A stretch of 64,000 nucleotides of DNA from an uncultured Oceanospirillaceae bacterium (GTDB lineage: Bacteria; Pseudomonadota; Gammaproteobacteria; Pseudomonadales; Balneatricaceae): contig CAKZPE010000022.1 of the NCBI GenBank assembly GCA_937138495.1, positions 1-64,000 of the forward strand, given 5' to 3'. The position numbers and the translations under genes were made by a program. Within the stretch, counting starts at the first letter, position 1. The number at the start of each line of letters is the position of its first letter. Of this stretch, positions 47,531 through 56,082 are shown one piece after another. A model generated the notes under the pieces. It searched no databases. It worked only from the letters and a program-made list of their open reading frames with translations, and had not been told where the DNA came from.

Positions 47531-50500
47531 TTACGCGGCCGCCCGACCCAGGTATTTTCTCAGGTCGACAGTGTCGATCTGACCGTCCGGGAGGAATTTA
47601 CGGGCGTATTCAAGGTAAGTCCCACTTTCCAGAAAGAGGATAAACAACTCCATATCTACGTGTTCATCCAGCGCCATTTTGTACATGATGTCGACAGCCA
47701 CACTGAGTGGCTTCGCTTTTTTGTATGGCCGGTCAGCAGCGGTGAGTGCTTCAAATATATCGGCGATGACCAGAATGCGTTCCGGCACCGATAACTGATC
47801 CGCACTGAGTTTACGCGGGTAGCCGGTACCTTTCAGGGTTTCATGATGGCTGGTGGCATAGCGGGGCACTTTGCTGAGCTCTTCCGGGAAGGGCAGCGCT
47901 TCGAGGATCTTAATGCCACTGATCATATGCTCATTGATTTTGAAGCGGTCTTCGGCGGTTAAGGTTCCCCGGCTGATCGACAGGTTATATATCTCACCCT
48001 GATTGTACAGATGTTCAGGGACATCCATTTTGATCTCGAATTTTGGATCAAACTGCATTTCCCTGTCCCGTTTAATAATATGCTCGGGGCGGTCAGCCAG
48101 CAGAGGTTCGGCAACCGGTAAGGCCTGATCGGTGGCGGGGCGATTAAGTTCTTCCAGCGGGGACAGCCCCAACCGGTCATCAAAGTGGCGGAGCCAGGTT
48201 TGCGTGCTGATAGCATTGATCTTTTCAATTTTTTCATCGCTGATAAACTCGCCGCCAACATTTGCATTCGCGATGAAGCGGAAGTCTTCCTGTAAGCGGC
48301 TGTGTTGTTGCTGCAGCTTGGCGGCGGCAATGCTTTCTGACTCTGGATTTTGCTGTATAGCTTTGAGGTATTCTATTTCCGCGTCCCTCCATAGCACTTC
48401 AAAGCGGGTACGGATCTCGTGAATGCGGTTATAGTTGGCTTCCAGCTTGGTACCTTTATCGACGATAAATTCCGGCGTGGTGATTTTTCCGCAGTCATGT
48501 AACCAGGCGGCGATCCGGAATTCCCGGCGTTCGTTATCACTGGCAAAACGGAAACGTCTGAACTTTCCTTTGTTGCTGCCTTCCGCAGCTTTTGCCAACA
48601 TCATGCTCAGTTCCGGTACCCGGTTACAGTGCCCGGCGGTATAAGGAGACTTGTCATCAATTGCCTGGGCAATCAGGCGGATGAAGGCTTCAATAAAGTC
48701 GTTCTGATCCTGTTGATGCTTCTTAATTTCCGCGGCCATATCCAGCACCGAGTGAGACAGTTGCCAGACTTCTTTAATGCGGGTGTCTACCAGGCATATT
48801 TCATCGAAGCGACGTTGCTTAACCTTCTTAGTCTCTTCTTTAAGGGAGGTAATTGCCCGGACAATCGGGGAGCCAAACCACCAGGCAAAGGGGATCAGTA
48901 AGAGCAGCACCGCACCGGTCATCAGGGTTGACGTCATGATCTGACTGAAAACCGCTTCAGTGACAATTTTTTCCGGGACAACTACCGCAAAGAATTCTTT
49001 ATTCCAGCCCTGTCCCTGCAGAGGGGTCACGTAAAAGAATTTTCTGCTGCCCTCGACATCCATACGGATCATGCTCTGCTGTTCTGATGAATTCCGCGAT
49101 AAATCCAGTAGCTGGTCATAAGGTACAAAGTTATTGTGTTGTGTATGAATGCCTTCACTCAGCCATTTTTCATTGAGGACCAGTTTTTGTTCTGCAGTAA
49201 TGTTTGCCAGTGCAAGATTAATAATCTTCATCAGCTCAGTCTGCCCCGGTTGCAGATACAGGTGAAGGTCCAGCCTGTTCAGTTCAGGAAGAGGGGTGAT
49301 TGTCAGCATGTTACCGACACTGGTTTTGCTGAAGTGACTGAGTGTGGAGCTGGTGTTGAAAATTGCATCAATGCGGCCGGTTTGCAGAGCTGCAATGGCT
49401 GTTTTCAGGTTCGGAAAATCCAGCAGGGTGGCTTCTATTCCCTGGCTTTCCAGCAGTTCAGTAAAACCCTGACCATAGGGGAGCCCCAGTTTTAGCCCGT
49501 TCAGATCTGCCAGTCGTGAGATATCGATACTGTTGTCTTTAACCGCGACCGCCAGTGTTTTCGTATACATCGGCTCACTGATCACACCCCGTTTGGCCTG
49601 CATGGCTGATACTGAGTGGAGGACGTCGATATCACCGTCGAGAAACTTACGCTGCAGTTCATTCAGGCTGAAACCGTTAATGAACTCGAACTGCAGGCCT
49701 GTCATCTCGGCCACCAGGGTCAGCAGGTCAATGGCATAACCTTTAGGTTCACCGGCAACGGAATAATCCAGAGGAGGCCAGTCAGTCTGGTTGGATACGG
49801 TCAGCGGATTGGTGGCCGCAATCAGTTGCTGCTGCCCCGGTGAAAGCTCTAATGGTGTTGTCGGGGGGATTTTTGCATTCTGTACGCTATTCTGGTTAGA
49901 AGCGATCAGTTCGCCGTTGTTATTAAATATAAATGATTCGATACCCTGTTCATCTGTCAGCCCAAGTGCCGCAGCCGAAAGTTTTGAATTAACCGCGGAA
50001 AGGACAATATCAATGCCCAGGACGGCAGTGGGTGTTTTAACCGAATAGGTCTGACCGGTGAGTTTTAAGTGCTTAAACAGGTAAGGGTCTGTCTTGTAAA
50101 CCTTATCGGGCGTCGCGGCATTAAACCAGGGACGCTGGGTGGGAAAATAATTACTCAGTTTTGATGTGCTGTGAGTCAGATTTAACCGGTGATCATAGTA
50201 GTGGGTGTTTCTGATTCGCTGGCCGGTTTTACTGCTGATTTTAATGATAACCCAGCGGTCTTCCGGTTTGGCGAAGATTTTCTCGCGCACCACCGGTGAG
50301 GATTCGAGGTTCATCACCTGATAAAAATCTTCGTCAGGTTTGCCGTAATAGATGCTGTAAAATAACGGATTATCCTGCAGAATCTGAATGAACAAATCCC
50401 TGACTTCTTCTTCAGAAAACTTATGCTTGCTGGTGACAGAGACATCTTTAAGCACTTTGATACTTCTGGATGCATCAATATCGATGCCCTGAATATAGCC

Positions 50501-50680
50501 ACTGACTTTTGAAGAAGCCGTAGTCAGTTTGTTCAGAATCAGCTCTTCCGACATTTCTTTGCCGAAATGGAATTGCAGGCTCAGTGCGAACGTGGCGGTT
50601 AACCCTGTGACCATCAGGAAAATGCAGCCAACCGTCAACCGGATAGAGAATTTCTTAGCTTGCAGTATGGCTTTTTCCAT
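47531..50680 (-). CDS. Membrane HD-GYP phosphodiesterase receptor with Cache and solute-binding domains
   Basis: A 1049-residue receptor. TM1 is at about 12-36. A Cache-type periplasmic sensor begins at about 40-285 (IYYGKPDEDFYQ; YFPTQRPWFNAA; FIFNNNGELIASNQ). Then comes a complete SBP_bac_3-like domain (about 290-512; PKGYAIDLLTLVAEMTG, GLKLGLPYGQGFTELLE). The Cache pattern seems to resume at 513-572 (RKFFYVTPLQGQGW, FAVVVPE), so the binding protein appears inserted in the Cache domain. TM2 is at about 583-603, then a linker, and an HD-GYP domain from about 660. The catalytic His728-Asp729 is intact in HDCGK, and HHETLKGTGYP is at 945-955, so it should degrade cyclic di-GMP. About 150 residues (752-905) between the two motifs are an insertion. 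Confidence 0.93.
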   Translation of the reverse strand: MEKAILQAKKFSIRLTVGCIFLMVTGLTATFALSLQFHFGKEMSEELILNKLTTASSKVSGYIQGIDIDASRSIKVLKDVSVTSKHKFSEEEVRDLFIQILQDNPLFYSIYYGKPDEDFYQVMNLESSPVVREKIFAKPEDRWVIIKISSKTGQRIRNTHYYDHRLNLTHSTSKLSNYFPTQRPWFNAATPDKVYKTDPYLFKHLKLTGQTYSVKTPTAVLGIDIVLSAVNSKLSAAALGLTDEQGIESFIFNNNGELIASNQNSVQNAKIPPTTPLELSPGQQQLIAATNPLTVSNQTDWPPLDYSVAGEPKGYAIDLLTLVAEMTGLQFEFINGFSLNELQRKFLDGDIDVLHSVSAMQAKRGVISEPMYTKTLAVAVKDNSIDISRLADLNGLKLGLPYGQGFTELLESQGIEATLLDFPNLKTAIAALQTGRIDAIFNTSSTLSHFSKTSVGNMLTITPLPELNRLDLHLYLQPGQTELMKIINLALANITAEQKLVLNEKWLSEGIHTQHNNFVPYDQLLDLSRNSSEQQSMIRMDVEGSRKFFYVTPLQGQGWNKEFFAVVVPEKIVTEAVFSQIMTSTLMTGAVLLLLIPFAWWFGSPIVRAITSLKEETKKVKQRRFDEICLVDTRIKEVWQLSHSVLDMAAEIKKHQQDQNDFIEAFIRLIAQAIDDKSPYTAGHCNRVPELSMMLAKAAEGSNKGKFRRFRFASDNERREFRIAAWLHDCGKITTPEFIVDKGTKLEANYNRIHEIRTRFEVLWRDAEIEYLKAIQQNPESESIAAAKLQQQHSRLQEDFRFIANANVGGEFISDEKIEKINAISTQTWLRHFDDRLGLSPLEELNRPATDQALPVAEPLLADRPEHIIKRDREMQFDPKFEIKMDVPEHLYNQGEIYNLSISRGTLTAEDRFKINEHMISGIKILEALPFPEELSKVPRYATSHHETLKGTGYPRKLSADQLSVPERILVIADIFEALTAADRPYKKAKPLSVAVDIMYKMALDEHVDMELFILFLESGTYLEYARKFLPDGQIDTVDLRKYLGRAAA

Positions 50681-51055
50681 GTCTTATGTACCCTCCCGTG
50701 GCACGCTGACAGTGTCTGTATACGTTCGGGTTCTTGCTACTAATCCTCTGTAATGCCGGGAAAAATTGTTCAGGCGGGAGGAAAATCAAGTAACAGACAT
50801 CAGCCTAACTGGTCACCTTTGTAGCATAAAAGAGACAGCTTGAGTCATAAGTCAGATAAGCACGTGTCTGCTGAATATTTCTCAGAAACAGTGGGTTATG
50901 TTTTTATTTGTTGTAATTCAGATGGTTACGATGATTTTTAAGTGAATTTTTCAGATTAAACCAGTTGCCCATATTAGGTATGTTGGTTGATTAAACTACT
51001 GATTTTATTTTAGGCACGTATACCGTACTATCCTGTTTTTCAGAGGAGTAGTTTC
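50681..51055. promoter_or_regulatory. Divergent region between the HD-GYP receptor and lysE
   Basis: These 375 bases contain no credible gene and are A/T-rich in the right half, which should hold both promoters. A TACTAT box at 51026-51031 could be the -10 element for lysE, but no good -35 is seen. Confidence 0.3.
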
Positions 51056-51673
51056 ATGGATACCGTATCGTTGCTGTTTTTTATACCGGCCTGCTTTGCC
51101 CTGAACCTGTCACCGGGGCCGAACAATCTGATGGCCATGGCCAATGCACAGCGATTCAGTTTCAGGGTTGCTGTGATTGCCGGTGCCGGGCGCTTGCTAG
51201 CGTTTAGCCTGATGATTTTTCTGGCGGCAACCGGTGTTGCGACGGTGTTATATGCCTCTGAAAAAATCTTTCTGATCGTTAAAGTTGGCGGTGCATTGTA
51301 TCTGTTCTGGCTGGCATGGCAGCTTTGGCATGCCGATGTAAAACCGGAGCAAACGCTTTGTGGTCAGGAAAAGTCGTTACTGCTCCTGATGCGTCAGGAG
51401 TTTCTGATGGCCATTGGCAATCCTAAAGCCATTCTGATATTCACAGCATTTTTACCACAGTTTGTGAATCCACAGCAGCCGGTATTGCCGCAGTTTGCGT
51501 TACTGGGCCTGGTGTTCCTGGTGTTGGAATGGCTGGCAATTACCAGCTATGCGCTGATGGGAGTCTATCTGCGTCAGTGGTTTGCCCGTCCTGAAATGCG
51601 GGGAATGTTTAACAGAGGGTGTGCGGGTCTGTTGGCCGCTGCAGGTGCAGGCCTGATGGCATCACGCCAGTAG
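51056..51673 (+). CDS. LysE/RhtB-family amino acid exporter
   Basis: A 205-residue inner membrane protein with about six hydrophobic helices. The N-terminal NLSPGPNNLMAMANA signature and the central AIGNPKAILIFTAFLPQFV segment identify the LysE/RhtB family, which exports amino acids or homoserine lactone-like compounds. The exact substrate cannot be predicted. GAGGAG lies eight bases before the ATG. An inverted repeat GTCGTAT-N8-ATACGAC begins at the stop codon. Confidence 0.92.
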   Translation: MDTVSLLFFIPACFALNLSPGPNNLMAMANAQRFSFRVAVIAGAGRLLAFSLMIFLAATGVATVLYASEKIFLIVKVGGALYLFWLAWQLWHADVKPEQTLCGQEKSLLLLMRQEFLMAIGNPKAILIFTAFLPQFVNPQQPVLPQFALLGLVFLVLEWLAITSYALMGVYLRQWFARPEMRGMFNRGCAGLLAAAGAGLMASRQ

Positions 51674-52003
51674 TCGTATTCAGGCGGATACGACCGGCCA
51701 GGGGTATTCCAGGTGAAATACCATCTCGTCAGGCTTAACTGAGCCTGCCTTGTTTCTTATGACAGCATAGATTTATGGACATACTGTCAGCATTGCCAGA
51801 ACGACAGGCGGCGGGGTGTGACGTTGTTTCCTGTTGCCTGTTTCCTGCTTAAAAGAGTCCGGAGGCATGCTTTCTGGTGTCGGGCTTTGTTCAGCATGTT
51901 TATATCTACCGGAACAGTTTCAGTATTAAACGCAAGAACCTGAGTGTTTTAGAACCCGCGCTGACCTACAGTGGATGCATTGCATGACAGGACAGGAATT
52001 TTT
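51674..52003 (+). promoter_or_regulatory. Gene-free region before the eamA gene
   Basis: I see no gene in these 330 bases. They include a short direct repeat of TGTTTCCTG near 51825-51850 and a loose inverted repeat TGACAG/CTGTCA around 51760-51790. A GTG-started extension of the next gene (from 51971) is unlikely. Confidence 0.3.
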
Positions 52004-52939
52004 ATGAAACAGACCATGAATCTGCAGGAATGGGGGCTTTTGTTCGGCCTGGCAGTCATCTGGGGAGGCTCGTATTTTTTTGTTGATATAGCCCTGACAC
52101 AGTTGCCGGTGTTTACGATTGTTATGCTTCGGGTGGCCGGTGCAGCGGTATTATTACTGTTGCTGGTGTGCGTGCTGGGGCAGCGTATGCCGTTTAGTTT
52201 GCGGGCCTGGCGGGGCATGTTTTGCATTGGCTTACTGAATAACGCTGCGCCGTTTTGTCTGATTGTCTGGGGGCAAACGTATATCAGCGGTGGATTGGCA
52301 TCGGTACTGATTGCCATGACACCTGTGTTCAGTATTCTGGTGCTCCGTGGCCTGGGCATTGAAAAGCGAATCGGCGCCGGTAAGCTGGCAGGTCTGGTTC
52401 TTGGAATTACCGGCGTTGCGGTGATTATCGGGCCTGATGTGTTGGCGGGGCTGAAAGGAGACCTGACGGCTCAGCTGGCGATTTTACTGGCCGCCTTCAG
52501 TTATGCCTGCGCCGGTGTTTACGGTAAGCGTTTGCAGGGGCAGGGGCACAGTACACTGGTGATTACTGCCGGTCAGGTGACAGCGTCAACGGTGTTGTTA
52601 TTCCCTGTGGTGATGTGGATTGACCGGCCCTGGACACTGGCGATGCCGGATGCGTCGGTGTTATATGCCGTTGCAGCCCTTGCGCTGATTTGTACGGCGC
52701 TAGCGTACATCATGTATTTTCGCATTCTGTCGACGGCGGGGCCGACCAATTTATTGTTGGTAACATTTCTGGCACCGGTCAGCGCGATTGCTCTGGGTGC
52801 GATATTTCTTGGGCAGTCACTGGCCACTGAACATTACCTTGGAATTCTATTGGTGGGAGCCGGATTACTGGCAATCGACGGCCGGGTGCTGAAACTCTTT
52901 GGTGGAAATAATAAGGCCGGTCAGGGGGTGATGAAATGA
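52004..52939 (+). CDS. EamA-family (DMT superfamily) transporter
   Basis: A 311-residue protein with about ten transmembrane helices in two EamA repeats. It opens with WGLLFGLAVIWGGSYFFVDIAL, the classical first helix of this family. Such proteins export small metabolites. I start at ATG 52004, with AGGA six bases upstream, and not at GTG 51971. The stop codon overlaps the start of ada by four bases (ATGA), so the two genes are coupled. Confidence 0.9.
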   Translation: MKQTMNLQEWGLLFGLAVIWGGSYFFVDIALTQLPVFTIVMLRVAGAAVLLLLLVCVLGQRMPFSLRAWRGMFCIGLLNNAAPFCLIVWGQTYISGGLASVLIAMTPVFSILVLRGLGIEKRIGAGKLAGLVLGITGVAVIIGPDVLAGLKGDLTAQLAILLAAFSYACAGVYGKRLQGQGHSTLVITAGQVTASTVLLFPVVMWIDRPWTLAMPDASVLYAVAALALICTALAYIMYFRILSTAGPTNLLLVTFLAPVSAIALGAIFLGQSLATEHYLGILLVGAGLLAIDGRVLKLFGGNNKAGQGVMK

Positions 52940-54006
52940 GTGCATTATTCTCTGATGATGACAGTCGCTGGCAGGCGGTTTGCGACCGGAATCTGGCGGC
53001 CAGTGGCCAGTTCTATTATGCGGTGCTGAGTACCGGTATTTATTGTCGGCCGGGGTGTGCTTCCCGGCAACCCAGGCGGGAGAATGTTCGTTTCTTCAGG
53101 GATATCAGCAGTGCCACCGGTGCGGGGTTCCGTGCCTGTAAGCGTTGTAAGCCTGAGGATCGCTCAGCATCGGATGCATTGCTGGACGTCGTGGTGAACG
53201 CCTGCCGTTATATCGAACAGGCAGAAGGCAATGTTGATCTTGCCGAGCTGGCTGAACACGCACAACTGAGTATCTGGCATTTCCAGCGACTGTTCAGCAG
53301 GTTAGTGGGCGTTAGTCCGAAAGCCTATCAGCGTAATTACCAGAACCGGCGGTTCAGTGCGGCACTGCTGGATCAGGTCAGTGTTACTGAGGCGGTGTAT
53401 GCATCCGGTATTGGTTCGGCCGCATCAGTTTACAGCTATAACCGTCTGGGAATGACGCCGTCACAGTTTCGCAAAGGCGCTAAAGGGCAGCAGATTTATT
53501 ACAGCAGTGGTATCAGTGTGCTCGGTTCGCTGGTGATGGCGGTCAGCGCCCGTGGGATCTGTTGCGTGGAGTTTGTAAGTGAAGCAACGGACTTACAGCA
53601 GGTTCTGGCGGCCCGCTTTCCACAGGCACAGCTGATTGCTGCAGGTGATGAACTGGCGGATCTGCTGACTGAGGTGTTGGCGTTTGTTGAAGCCCCGCAA
53701 CCGGAATGTGATTTGCCGCTGGATATTCAGGGCACCGCGTTTCAGGAGCGGGTATGGCAGGCCTTACAGGACATTCCGGTGGGTCAGACAATGAGTTATA
53801 GTCAGCTGGCGGCAAGCCTGGGACAGCCCACTGCCAGCCGGGCCGTGGCCGGTGCCTGTGGCGCGAATAAGCTGGCAGTGCTGGTTCCCTGTCACAGAAT
53901 TGTTCGCAGTGATGGTCATTTAAGTGGTTACCGCTGGGGAACGGAGCGCAAGCAGACGTTGCTGAATAATGAAGAACAGTTGCAGAAAAACAGTGAACAC
54001 GAATGA
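52936..54006 (+). CDS. ada: Ada: DNA alkylation repair protein and transcriptional regulator
   Basis: Ada removes methyl groups from DNA and activates the adaptive response. The N-terminal zinc domain has Cys37, Cys41, Cys68 and Cys71, the equivalents of E. coli Cys38, 42, 69 and 72; Cys37 would accept methyl from phosphotriesters. An AraC-type helix-turn-helix region spans about 85-180. The C-terminal O6-methylguanine transferase has the active Cys319 in VPCHR. At 356 residues it is a complete bifunctional protein. It overlaps eamA and the next hydrolase gene by four bases each, so the three form one transcript. Confidence 0.95.
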   Translation: MSALFSDDDSRWQAVCDRNLAASGQFYYAVLSTGIYCRPGCASRQPRRENVRFFRDISSATGAGFRACKRCKPEDRSASDALLDVVVNACRYIEQAEGNVDLAELAEHAQLSIWHFQRLFSRLVGVSPKAYQRNYQNRRFSAALLDQVSVTEAVYASGIGSAASVYSYNRLGMTPSQFRKGAKGQQIYYSSGISVLGSLVMAVSARGICCVEFVSEATDLQQVLAARFPQAQLIAAGDELADLLTEVLAFVEAPQPECDLPLDIQGTAFQERVWQALQDIPVGQTMSYSQLAASLGQPTASRAVAGACGANKLAVLVPCHRIVRSDGHLSGYRWGTERKQTLLNNEEQLQKNSEHE

Positions 54007-54995
54007 CAGAAACAGTGATACCTAAGACAGACGAGAGAGTTTTAACAGGACCCGTTGACCAGGGATATGCTCAATCCTGTGGTCTGTACTGGCAGGTGTA
54101 TGGCAATGCAGCTGACCCTGTATTGCTGATGATCCGGGGGCTTGGATCACAGCTGATTCACTGGCCGGAAAATTTGTTGCAGCGTATCGCCGGTGAAGGT
54201 TATCGGGTGGTGGTATTTGATAACCGGGATTCGGGCCTCTCTGATAAGTATCAGGCACTGAGCGGCAACACGCTGGCGCAAAGGTTGCAGCAGGCCTGGC
54301 GGGGAGAAACGGTTGCTCCGGCTTATACCCTCAGGGGTATGGCAACAGACGTGGCGCGTCTGATGGACGAACTGGAGATTCCTGAAGCCCATATTCTGGG
54401 CGGATCGATGGGTGGGCTGATCGCACAGATTTTTGCTGCCCACTGGCCGCAGAGAACCCTGAGCCTGAGCGTTGTTTTCTCCACGTCACTTGATCCTCAG
54501 TTACCCAAAGGTCATGGTTGGCATTTACTCTATGACGATAGTCAGGCCCCGGCAGCAGCACCGCTGAGCCTGCCTGATGACCCGGAGACATTCGCTGACA
54601 TGGTTCGGGCCTCAGCCGCAGAGAGCGCCCTGTATACCGGCACAGACCACCGGCCCACCGATGCACAGCAGCTGCAACTGGCAGAACAGGCGCTACGCCG
54701 CTGTTATTGCCCTGAAGGTTATATGCGTCAGTTACTGGCGATCCTCTGTCACGGTGATTTACGGGACACTAACCGGTTGATAACCGCGCCGGCGCTGGTA
54801 CTTCACGGTTCTGCAGACCCGATCTTTCCGGTTGCCTGCGCGCAAAGCATTGCTGACAGTATTGATGGTGCCCGTCTGGAAGTGCTGGCGGGATGGGGAC
54901 ATGATTTACCCGACAGTATGCATGACTGGTTCATCCGTCATCTGATGACTCAGTTATCTGCGAGTGATGCCGGTGTTGCCCGTCAGGCTGGTTAA
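54003..54995 (+). CDS. Alpha/beta hydrolase
   Basis: A 330-residue hydrolase with the nucleophile motif GGSMGG in LGGSMGGLIAQIFA, an acid in HGSADPIFPV and the catalytic His in GWGHDLP. The N-terminal core includes IRGLGSQLIHWP and VVVFDNRDSGLS, typical of the alpha/beta hydrolase 1 group (esterases and haloperoxidase-like enzymes). No signal peptide is seen. The ATGA overlap with ada suggests that it is part of the alkylation response unit, perhaps acting on a damaged metabolite; this is speculative. Confidence 0.88.
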   Translation: MTETVIPKTDERVLTGPVDQGYAQSCGLYWQVYGNAADPVLLMIRGLGSQLIHWPENLLQRIAGEGYRVVVFDNRDSGLSDKYQALSGNTLAQRLQQAWRGETVAPAYTLRGMATDVARLMDELEIPEAHILGGSMGGLIAQIFAAHWPQRTLSLSVVFSTSLDPQLPKGHGWHLLYDDSQAPAAAPLSLPDDPETFADMVRASAAESALYTGTDHRPTDAQQLQLAEQALRRCYCPEGYMRQLLAILCHGDLRDTNRLITAPALVLHGSADPIFPVACAQSIADSIDGARLEVLAGWGHDLPDSMHDWFIRHLMTQLSASDAGVARQAG

Positions 54996-55350
54996 CCGCC
55001 TTAAAACGGGCTTTGCTGCGCTGGTTGTTCTTGTGACCGCTATGCTTGTGTCTGATGGTCAGGTTTTCAGTGTACCAGGTCTGGTGCTTGTCAGTATCTG
55101 CATGTTGTTAAGCGGTACGGTGATGTTATCGGTGAGATTTGCTGTGCTGAATACTGCTGCTGTTGCGCTGGCGAGGGTGACCGGCATCCTGTCAGTGTTT
55201 GCACTGATTTTCCTGATTGCCGCCGGCACTCTCGGAGGCGGTTTCAACCTTTCTTCGGACAATCTGGGGGTTGCTGTGCTAATGGCGTTGCTATCCCTTA
55301 CCGGATTGTCGGCGTTGCTTTGGCCACATGCTCAGATGAGCGGACGCTGA
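54964..55350 (+). CDS. Hypothetical four-helix membrane protein
   Basis: A product of about 128 residues with four hydrophobic segments (about 13-28, 34-56, 66-88 and 98-120). I do not recognise the family. It begins with GTG-ATG (54964/54967) inside the last codons of the hydrolase and so is probably translated with it. It ends two bases before the stop codon of the convergent mepK gene. No motif points to a function. Confidence 0.65.
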   Translation: MMPVLPVRLVNRLKTGFAALVVLVTAMLVSDGQVFSVPGLVLVSICMLLSGTVMLSVRFAVLNTAAVALARVTGILSVFALIFLIAAGTLGGGFNLSSDNLGVAVLMALLSLTGLSALLWPHAQMSGR

Positions 55351-55352
55351 GA

Positions 55353-55967
55353 TTACTTACCCCAGCGGCGTACCCGGCCTACATCCAGATGTACAAAGTC
55401 ACTGCGGGTATACAGACCTACACCGCCGCCTTTTACAGCCAGCGCCGCTTTATGAATGTCTTTCACATCCACGCCCGGAATACGGATGTCGATGGCTTTA
55501 CCTTGCATGTGCAGGCTCTTTTTTGCCACTTTGTTACTGTTCTTACGCAGCTTCTCGTTGGTGGCTGGCGAGCGATAAGCCGAAATAACGTGGAAGGGTT
55601 TTTGCGTGCCCAGTGCACTGCGAACGTCGTACAGCAGGTTCAGCAATTCAGGATTCATGGTGAAGACCTCACCGTTATGATGATCCCGTAACAGGTAGTT
55701 CACTTCAGACATTTCAGTGGCGACAAATTCATTGCCACTGAAAAACGTTGTCGAAAGGGACTCACCGGTATGCAGATGTAAAAAATCAAGCTGCTTTTCC
55801 TGATGAGAAACCAGAGGTATTTTTTTTGCTGAGGCTAACGGCTGTTCATGACCAGACTCCAGCGGCATTGTGTTTATCTGTGAGAAGGCATTAGGGGCCA
55901 GTGATAATCCGGTAAAACCGCTGAGCGTGCGCAGGAATTTTCTGCGGCTGTGAAACTGTTTAGACAT
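55353..55967 (-). CDS. mepK: Murein endopeptidase MepK-like (YcbK, DUF882)
   Basis: MepK cleaves peptidoglycan cross-links, including 3-3 bonds, in the periplasm. The N-terminus is a Tat signal (SRRKFLR, 7-13). The peptidase M15-like domain contains AYRSPATNEKL, KKSLHMQGKAID (His153 and Asp160 as metal ligands) and FVHLDVG (His193). It resembles E. coli YcbK over its length (204 residues). It lies downstream of an L,D-transpeptidase gene, the same pairing as ycbB-ycbK in E. coli: one enzyme makes 3-3 cross-links and the other can cut them. Confidence 0.93.
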   Translation of the reverse strand: MSKQFHSRRKFLRTLSGFTGLSLAPNAFSQINTMPLESGHEQPLASAKKIPLVSHQEKQLDFLHLHTGESLSTTFFSGNEFVATEMSEVNYLLRDHHNGEVFTMNPELLNLLYDVRSALGTQKPFHVISAYRSPATNEKLRKNSNKVAKKSLHMQGKAIDIRIPGVDVKDIHKAALAVKGGGVGLYTRSDFVHLDVGRVRRWGK

Positions 55968-56003
55968 AGTGTGCGTAGGGTACTGCCAGTCAACGAATAC
56001 TAC

Positions 56004-56028
56004 CAGGGCGGCCGCATTGGCCGCCCTG
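56004..56028 (-). repeat. Strong hairpin between ldtD-like and mepK genes
   Basis: CAGGGCGGCC and GGCCGCCCTG are perfect ten-base arms around GCATT. No T tract follows on either strand, so it is more likely to stabilise or process the ldtD-mepK mRNA than to end it. Confidence 0.6.
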
Positions 56029-56082
56029 AATCATGGCTGGGGATTATGCCCGAAAGCACCTTTGCTGTACATAAAATGATCA

